Below, piece after piece: positions 8,536 to 16,494 of a stretch of DNA of 64,000 nucleotides. The notes under the pieces are model-generated. The model made no database searches. It had not been told where the DNA came from and saw only the letters and a program-made list of their open reading frames with translations. Position 1 is the stretch's first letter, and every line of letters begins with the position of its first letter. Position numbers and translations under genes: made by a program. Origin of the DNA: Croceibacterium sp. TMG7-5b_MA50 (lineage in GTDB: Bacteria > Pseudomonadota > Alphaproteobacteria > Sphingomonadales > Sphingomonadaceae); the NCBI RefSeq assembly GCF_039830145.1, contig NZ_CP156082.1:1940001-2004000 (forward strand), in the 5' to 3' direction.

Positions 8536-10683
8536 ATGGCCACGCAGAGCATCGACAATACCGCAGCGGAGCGCCCCCGGCGCGGCGGCGGGCGCACGGT
8601 CGCCGGAGTGATCGGTGGCCTGGGCAGCGCGCTGCGCCGGCGCTGGCGGCTGGTGCTGGGGGTCGCGGCGGCGATCTTCATCGCCGCGCTGGTGGCGATC
8701 ACACTGATGCGGTCCGACTACCAGGCCACCGCGCGCATCCGCGTCGACCCGACGCTGAACCCCATGGAACAGGAAGGCGCACAGAGCCTGCTGAACGCGG
8801 AAGCGATCGAGACGGAGACCGGCCTCATGTCCTCCCGCGCGCTGGCGGAGGCGGTGGTGCGCGACCTGGAGCTGTACCGCGATCCCGAATTCGCCGGCGA
8901 CGATGCGCTGCAGGCGGGGGAGCCTTCCGCCGACCTCGTGTCCCGCACTGTCAATGCGGTGCGTCGCAAAACCGCGATCGGCCGCGACCAGCTGTCCTAC
9001 ATCATCTCGCTGTCCTTCACCGCGAAGGATGCAGAAAAGGCGGCGCGCATCGCCAACGCCATGGTCGAGACCTATATCGACTTGCGCGTGCAATCGAGCA
9101 GCGGATCGTCCGAACGGCAGGCGGAATTCTTCCGGGCGCGCCTGGGTGAGCTGGCGGGACAGGTGAACGCGGCCGAATCGCGCCTGGCCGATTACCGGGC
9201 CAGCACCGGCCTGCCGCAGACCAGCGAGATCGGGACCGTCGCCGACCAGCAGATCGCCACCTTGTCGGGCCAGCTCGCCGCGGCAGAGGCGGATGCCGCC
9301 GCCGCGCGCAGCAATGCCTCTGTCGCCAGCCAGCAATTGTCCGGCGGCAATGTCGATGCGGTCGCCGCGGTGCAGGGCTCCAACGTGATCCGCGACCTGC
9401 GCGCCCAGCGCGCGACGATCCTGCGAGAACGCGACGAGATCGAGACCCGGTACGACAGCCGCCATCCGGAGGCGATCCGCGTGCGCGACCAGCTGGCGGG
9501 CATCGACCGGCAGATCCTGGACGAAGGGCAGCGCGTTGTAACCTCGTTGCAGGCGCAGGCGCGTGCCGCCGATGCGGAAGTCGGCGCCTTGCGTTCGCGG
9601 ATGGGCGCGCTGGAAGGGCAGCGCGCCAGCAACACCCGCAACACCGCGGATGCGGAACGGCTGGAGCGGGACGCGGCCAGTGCCCGCGCACAATATGACC
9701 GCATGAACGAGCTGTCGCTGGAAAGCACCCAGTCCACTGGCGCCGCTATCGCGCAGGTGGAGGTGGTGGATTCCGCGCAGCCGCCGGTCAGCGCCGATGG
9801 CCCGCCCCGTTCCGTCCTGCTGGCGCTTGCCGCGATCGTCGCGCTGGCGGGCGGCATCGGCAGCGCCTTGGCGGTGGAGATGGCGCAAGGGGGCCTGCGC
9901 ACGACCGGCGACATGGAGGAGGTGCTGGGCCTCCGCCTGCTCGCCTCCCTCCCCTTCGTCGGCAAGCGCCCCGGCCGCTGGCACCAGCGCACCGGCCCCG
10001 ATCCGGCCGACACCATCTCCGCCGGCACGGCGACCCTGTATACGGAGGCGGTGCGGAACCTGCGCGCCTCCATCTCCCGCGCCGGGGGCGGCCGCGGCAA
10101 GGTCGTCGGCTTCACCTCCGCCATCCCGGGGGAGGCCAAGACGGAGACGGCGCTGTCCTATGCCAGGCTGCTGGCGGTCAATTCGGCATCCGTGCTGCTG
10201 ATCGACTGCGACCTGCGCAATGGCCGCCTGTCCCGCCGCCTGCCGCACCGGCCGGAACACGGCCTGGTGGAGCTGCTGAACGGGGAGGCGACGTTCGACG
10301 GGATCGTGTCGGCCGACAAGGGCTCCGACCTTGCGATCCTGCCCGTCGCCGCGGCGCACTTCACCTCGCAGGACCTGTTCGACGGTGACGCCATGGAGCA
10401 GCTGCTGACCTTGGCGCGCCAGCGCTACGACTATGTCGTGCTGGACCTGCCGCCGGTGCTGGCCGTGGCCGATGCGCGCACCATTGCCCGCCATGCGGAC
10501 GGCGTGTGCGTGGTGATCCGCTGGGGCCATACCAAGCCGGCCGCGACCATGCAGGCGGTCGACCAGTTGCACGATGACGGCGTAAACGTACTGGGCGGCG
10601 CCTTCACCATGGTCGATCCCGATGCGGAGGTGATGGCCGGCGGCTATTTCACCGGCGCGCTCTACCGCCGCTACTTCGCCTGA
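8536..10683 (+). CDS. Wzc-type chain-length determinant / tyrosine autokinase
   Basis: This 715-residue inner-membrane co-polymerase has TM1 near residues 35-58, a long periplasmic coiled-coil domain and TM2 near 417-440. A cytosolic BY-kinase domain follows, with Walker A SAIPGEAKTETA (K535), Walker A' LLIDCDLRNGRL (D557) and Walker B VVLDLPP (D637). The C terminus has only a small tyrosine cluster (GYFTGALYRRYFA). Together with the Wza-like lipoprotein it should control polymer length and export by cycles of autophosphorylation. An in-frame TTG lies at 8524, but ATG 8536 is preferred, with GAGG six bases upstream. It ends with a 13-base tail-to-tail overlap with the POT transporter gene. 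Confidence 0.92.
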   Translation: MATQSIDNTAAERPRRGGGRTVAGVIGGLGSALRRRWRLVLGVAAAIFIAALVAITLMRSDYQATARIRVDPTLNPMEQEGAQSLLNAEAIETETGLMSSRALAEAVVRDLELYRDPEFAGDDALQAGEPSADLVSRTVNAVRRKTAIGRDQLSYIISLSFTAKDAEKAARIANAMVETYIDLRVQSSSGSSERQAEFFRARLGELAGQVNAAESRLADYRASTGLPQTSEIGTVADQQIATLSGQLAAAEADAAAARSNASVASQQLSGGNVDAVAAVQGSNVIRDLRAQRATILRERDEIETRYDSRHPEAIRVRDQLAGIDRQILDEGQRVVTSLQAQARAADAEVGALRSRMGALEGQRASNTRNTADAERLERDAASARAQYDRMNELSLESTQSTGAAIAQVEVVDSAQPPVSADGPPRSVLLALAAIVALAGGIGSALAVEMAQGGLRTTGDMEEVLGLRLLASLPFVGKRPGRWHQRTGPDPADTISAGTATLYTEAVRNLRASISRAGGGRGKVVGFTSAIPGEAKTETALSYARLLAVNSASVLLIDCDLRNGRLSRRLPHRPEHGLVELLNGEATFDGIVSADKGSDLAILPVAAAHFTSQDLFDGDAMEQLLTLARQRYDYVVLDLPPVLAVADARTIARHADGVCVVIRWGHTKPAATMQAVDQLHDDGVNVLGGAFTMVDPDAEVMAGGYFTGALYRRYFA

Positions 10684-12089
10684 GCCGGTGACGCCCCGAT
10701 CAGGCGGGGCGCCACCAGCAGCTTGAACAGCACGAACACGATGCCGGACGCCGCGGCGAAGCCGGCGTGGAGCAGCCAGAAGCGTTCCACCGGCATCGTT
10801 TCGAACCAGGTGCCGACGCGCCCGACCAGCGCATTGCCGCTGAAGAAGGCGAGGTAGTACAGCCCGATCACCGTGGCGTTCAACGCCGCCGGGGCCAGCC
10901 GCGCGAACAGCGCCAGGCTGACGGGCAGCAGGTGCGCGAACCCGATCGAGTTCACCAGGTGGAACGCGACCGGCCAGGCGAGGCCGATCTTCTCCCCCGC
11001 GGGCGTGGTCGCCGCCGCCGCCCACAGGCACAGCATGCCCCCGATCGAGAAGGCCGAGCCGATGATCATCTTGGTCAACTCGTCCGGTTCCCGCCGGGTG
11101 CGACCCCACCAGCGCCAGAACAGCGCCACGAGGGCGAGGAAGCTGACCGACACGATCGCGTCCAGCGTCACCAGCCAGGTGGTCGGCAGCCGGGTGCCGA
11201 AGAAGGTAAGATCGAAGTCGCGGTCGCCCCAGATCAGGTAGGCGTTGAAGATTTGGTTGTTGGGCACGATCGCCACCGCCATCACCGGGATCAGCAGCAG
11301 CACCGCCAGCAGCGCGGGCCAGTCGGCACGCGTCAGCCGGGCCGGGCCGTCGCCATCGCTCTCCTGCGCGGTGGTCGCGTCGCGGCCGCGCTGGGGGGCG
11401 AAGTGCTCCACCGGCAGGTACTTCTGCCCGGCGACATAGATGGCGAGGCCGATCAGCATGCCGACGCCCGCCGCGCCAAAGCCCCAGTGCCAGCCGACCG
11501 TCTCCCCCAGCGTGCCCACCACCAGCGGCGAGGCGATGACGCCCGCATTGATGCCGAGATAGAAGATCTGGAACGCATCCGCGCGCCGGAGATCACCCGG
11601 CTGGTACAGCGCGCCCACCTGGCTGGCGATGTTCCCCTTGAACAGCCCGCAACCGATGACAAGGCAGGCGAGCGCGAACAGGAAGGTCAGTTCGAACGCC
11701 ATCAGGAAGTGCCCGGCCGCCATGATGATCGCGCCCGCCAGCACCGTGCGGCGCTTCCCCAGCACCCGGTCGGCCAGCAACCCGCCCAGGATCGGGGTGA
11801 GATAGACGCTGGCCGCATAGGTGCCGAAGATGGCGGAGGCGAGCGCCTGCCCCTCCAGCCCGCCATACAGCCGCTGGAACGGCTCGAACAACGCCACATT
11901 CTCCCGATGCCCGGGCAGCAGCAGCTCCTTCGTCATGTACAGCACCAGCAGAGCCTGCATGCCGTAGTAGGAGAACCGCTCCCACGCCTCGGTGAAGGCG
12001 AGATAGGCGAGGCCCTTGGGATGGCCGAGGAAGGCGCGGTCGGCATGGTCCGCGATGGAAAGGTCGGGCGTGGCTTCGACTGTGGTCAT
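10671..12089 (-). CDS. Proton-dependent oligopeptide transporter (POT/PTR family)
   Basis: This 472-residue MFS-type transporter imports di-/tripeptides with protons. The N-terminal signature FTEAWERFSYYGMQALLVLYM contains the E-x-x-E-R-F-x-Y-Y-G motif diagnostic of the family, and about 12-14 hydrophobic helices follow. ATG 12089 (MTTVEATPDLS) is preferred over the upstream ATG at 12125 because family similarity starts shortly after it. Its last 13 bases overlap the 3' end of the wzc-type gene on the other strand. The upstream region carries the direct-repeat element also found upstream of typA. Confidence 0.92.
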   Translation of the reverse strand: MTTVEATPDLSIADHADRAFLGHPKGLAYLAFTEAWERFSYYGMQALLVLYMTKELLLPGHRENVALFEPFQRLYGGLEGQALASAIFGTYAASVYLTPILGGLLADRVLGKRRTVLAGAIIMAAGHFLMAFELTFLFALACLVIGCGLFKGNIASQVGALYQPGDLRRADAFQIFYLGINAGVIASPLVVGTLGETVGWHWGFGAAGVGMLIGLAIYVAGQKYLPVEHFAPQRGRDATTAQESDGDGPARLTRADWPALLAVLLLIPVMAVAIVPNNQIFNAYLIWGDRDFDLTFFGTRLPTTWLVTLDAIVSVSFLALVALFWRWWGRTRREPDELTKMIIGSAFSIGGMLCLWAAAATTPAGEKIGLAWPVAFHLVNSIGFAHLLPVSLALFARLAPAALNATVIGLYYLAFFSGNALVGRVGTWFETMPVERFWLLHAGFAAASGIVFVLFKLLVAPRLIGASPAQAK

Positions 12090-12151
12090 GCGGGGTATTG
12101 AGGCAGATCGGGGCGTGTGGCGCAAGGTGCAGACCGCCCCGCCAAGTCTGG

Positions 12152-12173
12152 AAGTTTACACTAAGTTGACACC
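12152..12173 (-). repeat. Tandem 11-bp direct repeat upstream of the POT gene
   Basis: On the minus strand this reads GTGTCAACTTA followed by GTGTAAACTT, an 11-base-period direct repeat with one mismatch. It lies 63-84 bases upstream of the POT start. An almost identical element sits upstream of typA at 58085-58107, and the adjoining CGGCCCGG stretch is also shared. It may be an operator or activator site shared by the two genes. Confidence 0.6.
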
Positions 12174-12337
12174 TACCACGGCCCGGTTTTTTGTTCAGGA
12201 AACGGGCGGGATGGGGCGCGCGGGTGGGAATGGAGAGGCATGGCAGATGCGAACGGTGTAGGACAGCGCAGGCGTTGACGCGAAGGCTGGTCGCTCCCCT
12301 TCGGGCATGCCGCAAACGCCCCGTTAGCGGACCTTCA

Positions 12338-12366
12338 ATCCTCCCCATGAGCAGCATGGGGAGGAT
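12338..12366 (-). terminator. Perfect 12-bp hairpin downstream of der
   Basis: ATCCTCCCCATG (12338-12349) pairs perfectly with CATGGGGAGGAT (12355-12366) around the loop AGCAG. It lies about 90 bases past the der stop. It lacks a T-run, so a factor-independent terminator is uncertain. Its core recurs in the hairpin at 35433-35470. Confidence 0.45.
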
Positions 12367-12455
12367 CAAGACGCCGCGGCTACAAAGCAATCACCGCGAT
12401 TAGTCGTGACCCCGGATGAAGTTTGGGACGACGATGGAGGTAAGCGGAGCGCCCC

Positions 12456-13835
12456 TCAATCCTCCGCAAAGGGGTTCTTCGGGCTGCGCAGCGACAGGCG
12501 CACGGGCACCGCGCCAAAGCCCAGTTCCTTGCGGATGCCGTTCACGAGGTAGCGTTCGTAGCTCGTCGGCAGCTCGGAGAGCCTTGTGCCAAAGATCACG
12601 AAGCGCGGTGGGCGGGTGCCGACCTGGGTGATGTAGCGCAGCTTGATCCGCTTGCCGCCGGGCGCGGGCGGCGGGTTCGCCTCCATCGCGGCGTCGAACC
12701 AGCGGTTGAGCCCGGCGGTGGAGACGCGCCGGCTCCAGTCCTCGCGCACCTTGAAGGCGGCCTGCAGCAGCTGGTCGGTGCCCTTGCCCGTCATCGCGCT
12801 GACGGCCACCAACGGCACGCCGCGCAATTGTGCGAGGCCTTCCTCCAGCGCGGCGCGGATGCCGTTGAACAGGCCGCTCGCATCCTCCGCGATGTCCCAC
12901 TTGTTGATGGCGACGATCAGCGCGCGGCCTTCCTCGATCACCATGCTGGCGATCTTCAGGTCCTGCACCTCGAGGCCCCTGGTCGCATCGAGCAGCAGGA
13001 CCACGACCTCCGCGAAATCGACCGCGCGGCGGGCATCGGCGACGCTCAGCTTCTCCAGCTTGTCGTCGACCTTGGCCTTCTTGCGCATGCCGGCGGTGTC
13101 GACCAGCTTGACCTGGCGCGTCACGCCGGCGGCGCGGTCGTGCCATTGCCAGTCGACCGCGATGGAATCGCGGGTGATGCCCGCCTCCGGCCCGGTCAGC
13201 AGGCGATCTTCACCCAGCAGCCGGTTGATCAGCGTGCTCTTGCCCGCGTTGGGCCGGCCCACGATGGCGAGCTGCAGCGGAGCGGCGGGATCGGCGTCCT
13301 CGCCCGGCTCGGCAAGGTCGGGCGCCTCCCACCCTTCCACGATGGGCTGCAGCGCCTCGAACAGGTCGGCGACGCCTTCGCCGTGTTCGGCCGAAAGCGG
13401 CACGGGTTCGCCCAGGCCCAGCGAATAGGCTTCGAGGATGCCGTTATCGCCGCTGCGCCCCTCCGCCTTGTTGGCGACGAGCACCACCGGCACGCTCTGT
13501 TCGCGCAGCCAGCGGGCGATCTCCTCGTCCAGCGGGGTCACGCCCACGCGTGCATCGATCACGAACATGGCGCCCTGCGCGCCCTTCAGGCTGACCTCCG
13601 TCTGCGCGCGCATCCGGCCGGGCAGCGATGCCTCGTCCTCATCCTCCCACCCGGCGGTGTCGACCGCCTGGAACTTCAGGCCCAGCAGGGTGACATCGCC
13701 CAGCCGCCGGTCGCGCGTGACGCCGGGCTGGTCGTCGACCAGCGCCAGCTTCTTGCCGACCAGGCGGTTGAACAGGGTGGACTTGCCGACATTGGGTCGG
13801 CCGATGATCACCACTTGCGGCAGGGGCTTGGACAT
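12456..13835 (-). CDS. der: Ribosome-assembly GTPase Der (EngA)
   Basis: This 459-residue protein has two tandem GTPase domains, each with its own P-loop (GRPNVGKST near the N terminus, GRPNAGKST in the middle) and NKxD-type motifs (VANKAEG, INKWD). A C-terminal KH-like domain ends near RSPKNPFAED. Der acts in maturation of the 50S ribosomal subunit in the cytoplasm and is usually essential. ATG 13835 (MSKPLPQVVIIG) is selected because alignable sequence starts there; an upstream frame continues to 14003 but overlaps gloA. The gene lies 49 bases downstream of gloA in the same direction. Confidence 0.97.
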   Translation of the reverse strand: MSKPLPQVVIIGRPNVGKSTLFNRLVGKKLALVDDQPGVTRDRRLGDVTLLGLKFQAVDTAGWEDEDEASLPGRMRAQTEVSLKGAQGAMFVIDARVGVTPLDEEIARWLREQSVPVVLVANKAEGRSGDNGILEAYSLGLGEPVPLSAEHGEGVADLFEALQPIVEGWEAPDLAEPGEDADPAAPLQLAIVGRPNAGKSTLINRLLGEDRLLTGPEAGITRDSIAVDWQWHDRAAGVTRQVKLVDTAGMRKKAKVDDKLEKLSVADARRAVDFAEVVVLLLDATRGLEVQDLKIASMVIEEGRALIVAINKWDIAEDASGLFNGIRAALEEGLAQLRGVPLVAVSAMTGKGTDQLLQAAFKVREDWSRRVSTAGLNRWFDAAMEANPPPAPGGKRIKLRYITQVGTRPPRFVIFGTRLSELPTSYERYLVNGIRKELGFGAVPVRLSLRSPKNPFAED

Positions 13836-13884
13836 GGGCCTGCCGTGGAACCTCACCCGCCGCTTGGCAAGCGAAAGGCGGCTC

Positions 13885-14325
13885 TCACCATTCGCCGGTG
13901 TTGGGCATGGAGGCCCACGGTTCGGCCGGCGCCAGGTGCTCGCCTTCCTGCAGGATCTCGATGGAGATGCCGTCGGGCGTGCGGGCAAAGGCCATGTGCC
14001 CATCGCGCGGGGGGCGGTTGATCGTGTGGCCGGCGTCCATCAGGCGCTGGCATGTCTCGTACACATTCGCGACGCGATAGGCGAGATGGCCGAAATTGCG
14101 CCCGCCGGTGTACTGCTCCGCCGGGCTGCCGTCCTCCGGCGGCCAGTTGTAGGTGAGTTCCACCTCCGCCACGTCCTTCTGCCCGGGCGCCGCCAGGAAG
14201 ATCAGCGTGAAGCGGCCCTTCTCGCTTTCGGTGCGCTTCACCTCCTCGAGGCCCAGCAGGTTGAAGAAGGCGATCGTCGCGTCGGGATCGGTGACGCGGA
14301 TCATGGTGTGGAGGTATCGAACCAT
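13885..14325 (-). CDS. gloA: Glyoxalase I (lactoylglutathione lyase) family
   Basis: This is a 146-residue vicinal-oxygen-chelate protein. The expected metal ligands are visible: His in YLHTMIRV, Glu in AEVELTYN, His in FGHLAYRV and Glu in ISIEILQEG. It isomerises the glutathione-methylglyoxal hemithioacetal to S-lactoylglutathione in the cytoplasm. The size matches short bacterial GloA enzymes. It sits upstream of der on the same strand and could share its transcript. The leftward terminator at 14398-14433 insulates it from the porin gene. Confidence 0.9.
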   Translation of the reverse strand: MVRYLHTMIRVTDPDATIAFFNLLGLEEVKRTESEKGRFTLIFLAAPGQKDVAEVELTYNWPPEDGSPAEQYTGGRNFGHLAYRVANVYETCQRLMDAGHTINRPPRDGHMAFARTPDGISIEILQEGEHLAPAEPWASMPNTGEW

Positions 14326-14397
14326 GGGCGGGGCTCCTGTGGGGGCAGAGGGGTTGTTCGGCCCGCCAGATAGGGCGCCCCGTCCCCCGTGCCAACG

Positions 14398-14433
14398 AAA
14401 AGGCCCGCGCCAGATGCCCGGCGCGGGCCTTTC
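14398..14433 (-). terminator. Rho-independent terminator after the TorF-like porin gene
   Basis: On the minus strand GGCCCGCGCC (14429-14420) pairs with GGCGCGGGCC (14411-14402) around an 8-base loop and is followed by TTTTC. The stem is perfect and GC-only, and it lies 28 bases past the porin stop codon. Confidence 0.85.
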
Positions 14434-14456
14434 CCCCCTCTAGCTCGTGCGCCGGG

Positions 14457-15296
14457 TCAGAAGCCGGCGGATACCGAGAACACGACCTGCGCGCCCGCGA
14501 TGTTGCTGCCGTCTTCCGTGTTGGAGAAATTGGGCAGCAGGTAATCGTAATCGTCATACTGAAGGTTGGTGTCGGTGTAGGCGACACCCAGCGTCAGCGG
14601 GCCGACCGCGGCGTCGAGGCCCAGCATCCAGTCGATGTATTCGCCGGTCGGCGCCACGCTGGTGCCGTTGGGGCCAAGGCCGGGATTGCCGTTGGAATAG
14701 CCAGCATGGGCCTTCGCCGTGAACGGCGAGTTGGGGATGCCGGTGGAAAGGTCGGTCCAGATGTAGAGGTTATCCTCCTTCTGGCCGCGGCTGTACGGCG
14801 TGGCGGAGAAGTTGCCCAGCGCCTCCTGCTTGGGGGCATAGGCGACACCCACCAGGGCGGAGACCGGACCATAGTCGGTCGACAGCTTGACGTAGGGTTC
14901 GGCGAAGTCGGTGTCGTCGGCGCCGCCCGGATACATGTACCAGGTCAGGCCCGCGTCCAGCGTCACGCCGCTGTCGCCCAGCGGCACGGCGTAGCCGGCG
15001 AACAGGTCCAGTTCCATGTTGGCGCCGCCGAACGTGCCCCAGCCCGCCAGGTTGGACGCCCAGGTGCCGACATAGGCGCCGGACGCATGCGCCACGGTGA
15101 TGCCGCCCTGCACCGCCATGTTCTCGTCCGTCTGCGACACGCCGCGGAAGCGGTAGTCGGAGACCAAAGCGACGGAACCGCTGACGGTCAGGTCGCTCGG
15201 CGGATCGACGGCATCCTGCGCGTGAGCGGGCAGCGCCACCAGCGCGGTCGCGGCGAGGAAGGTGGAAGCGGCGAGGCCGCGAAGAAACATGGACAT
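14457..15296 (-). CDS. TorF-family putative porin (Gcw_chp)
   Basis: The 279-residue mature-exported protein begins with a signal peptide (MSMFLRGLAASTFLAATALV, cleavage after AHA). Beta-strand-rich sequence follows with the family hallmarks SGSVALVSDYRFRGVSQTD near the N terminus and a terminal aromatic residue (VVFSVSAGF). The Gcw_chp/TorF family are outer-membrane proteins of proteobacteria, and substrate data are sparse. ATG 15296 is favoured by AGGGAT about eight bases upstream; ATG 15290 also fits. The gene diverges from the phosphatase gene, and a dyad at 15473-15501 lies between them. Confidence 0.88.
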   Translation of the reverse strand: MSMFLRGLAASTFLAATALVALPAHAQDAVDPPSDLTVSGSVALVSDYRFRGVSQTDENMAVQGGITVAHASGAYVGTWASNLAGWGTFGGANMELDLFAGYAVPLGDSGVTLDAGLTWYMYPGGADDTDFAEPYVKLSTDYGPVSALVGVAYAPKQEALGNFSATPYSRGQKEDNLYIWTDLSTGIPNSPFTAKAHAGYSNGNPGLGPNGTSVAPTGEYIDWMLGLDAAVGPLTLGVAYTDTNLQYDDYDYLLPNFSNTEDGSNIAGAQVVFSVSAGF

Positions 15297-15472
15297 GTAA
15301 TGGATCCCTCTGATCAGATGATCGAACGGCTCCATCCTGCGCGACGCCGATCCGCTTTCTGTCCGGTGACGAAGCGGTATCCGATGTCGTGAGAGCAATC
15401 TGCGCGGTTTTGCCGCACTGCACAAGCGGGGTTCGTGCTGCGGCGCAGAATTCGTGCGCAGACTGTGTTGGC

Positions 15473-15501
15473 GTTGCAACAATCATTGATGATTTTGCAA
15501 C
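15473..15501. promoter_or_regulatory. Nested palindrome between porin and phosphatase genes
   Basis: GTTGCAA (15473-15479) and TTGCAAC (15495-15501) are inverted repeats enclosing AATCAT-TG-ATGATT (15481-15494), also palindromic and almost concentric. The element lies about 180 bases upstream of the porin and 50 bases upstream of the phosphatase. An operator for one or both genes is plausible. Confidence 0.45.
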
Positions 15502-15552
15502 TACCACGTTGCTAGTCCGTTCAGCCGCCAGCAGCTAGACACGACCGCAGCC

Positions 15553-16353
15553 ATGTTCGCATCCCTGAAGCAGATCTTCGCCCGTCCCGCTCCGGCCGAC
15601 CTGCCCGCCATTCCAGCGGGCCAGCGGGTCTATGCCATCGGCGACGTCCATGGCCGGCTCGACCTGCTGGACGCGCTGCTGGCGACCATCGCGGCGGACG
15701 AGGCCGGATCCGCGCCGGCGGAGACCACGCTGGTGTTCCTGGGCGACCTGATCGACCGCGGCCCCGACAGTGCCGGGGTGATCGCCCGCGTGCGCGACCT
15801 GCAGCGTCGGCGCGACGTGCGCGTGCTGGGCGGCAATCACGAGGAGATGTTCCTCGCCAGCCTGCAGGATACGGAGGTGTTCCGCTCCCTGCTGAAGTTC
15901 GGCGGCAAGGAAACCGCGTGGAGCTTCGGCGTGGACCACGCGGCGTTCCGGGCGGCGGAGATGGAGGAGGCGCAGGCGATGGTGCGGGCGGCGGTGCCGG
16001 CCGACGTGGTCGCGTGGCTGCAGGCGCTGGAGGACATGGTGGCGATCGGCGACTACCTGTTCGTCCATGCCGGCATCAATCCGGCGGTGCCGCTGGCGGA
16101 ACAGTCGCCGCGCGACCTGCGCTGGATCCGCGAACCTTTCCTGTCGTACGCTGCCGCGCACCCGCTGATGGTGGTTCACGGCCATACGATCAGCGAAGAG
16201 CCGGAGGAGCGGGCCAACCGGATCGGAATCGATACCGGCGCCTACCGTACCGGCCGGTTAACGGCGCTGAGGTTAGAGGGGTCGGACCGCCGGTTCCTGC
16301 AAGCGAGCGAGCAAACGATCGGCGATACAGCGGTCGTATCAGTCGCACCATGA
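15553..16353 (+). CDS. PPP-family metallophosphoesterase (Ser/Thr phosphatase or ApaH-like)
   Basis: This cytosolic protein of 266 residues has the full PPP motif set: GDVHGR, GDLIDRGPDS, GNHEE and, near the C terminus, HGHT. These supply the ligands for a dinuclear metal centre. Members dephosphorylate phosphoproteins or hydrolyse dinucleoside polyphosphates. The length and motif spacing fit bacterial PrpA-like phosphatases as well as ApaH, so the substrate is open. It stands alone on the plus strand, 141 bases before the RTX gene. Confidence 0.88.
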   Translation: MFASLKQIFARPAPADLPAIPAGQRVYAIGDVHGRLDLLDALLATIAADEAGSAPAETTLVFLGDLIDRGPDSAGVIARVRDLQRRRDVRVLGGNHEEMFLASLQDTEVFRSLLKFGGKETAWSFGVDHAAFRAAEMEEAQAMVRAAVPADVVAWLQALEDMVAIGDYLFVHAGINPAVPLAEQSPRDLRWIREPFLSYAAAHPLMVVHGHTISEEPEERANRIGIDTGAYRTGRLTALRLEGSDRRFLQASEQTIGDTAVVSVAP

Positions 16354-16494
16354 GGCAAATAAAGGAGATACGCTCCCTTATCGGGACAACGTCCAGTTGT
16401 GGGACGTCGCGTTTCCAGTCTCCCTGATTGAGCAGTTTTGCCTCCTGCGCCACCCCGCGCGTCAGTATCAACGACGACCTGGGGGATTTTTCCG

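Larger units (their letters stand above)
12090..12455. other. 366-base intergenic region, POT transporter to der
   Basis: No convincing gene is present. The stretch holds the tandem TGTCAACTTA-type repeat at 12152-12173 (upstream of the POT gene) and a perfect 12-bp hairpin at 12338-12366 (downstream of der). Short open frames here have no homology-like features. Confidence 0.7.

Noticed and set aside
8344-11109. A 921-codon open frame on the minus strand opposite the Wzc-type gene
   Set aside because: It spans the 3' end of one gene, all of wzc and part of the POT gene in antisense. Such frames are common in high-GC DNA, and the protein has no recognisable domain.
15400-15472. GCAC/GTGC half-sites before the porin resembling an NtrC site
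   Set aside because: The spacing between half-sites does not fit the NtrC consensus and no sigma-54 promoter could be placed.
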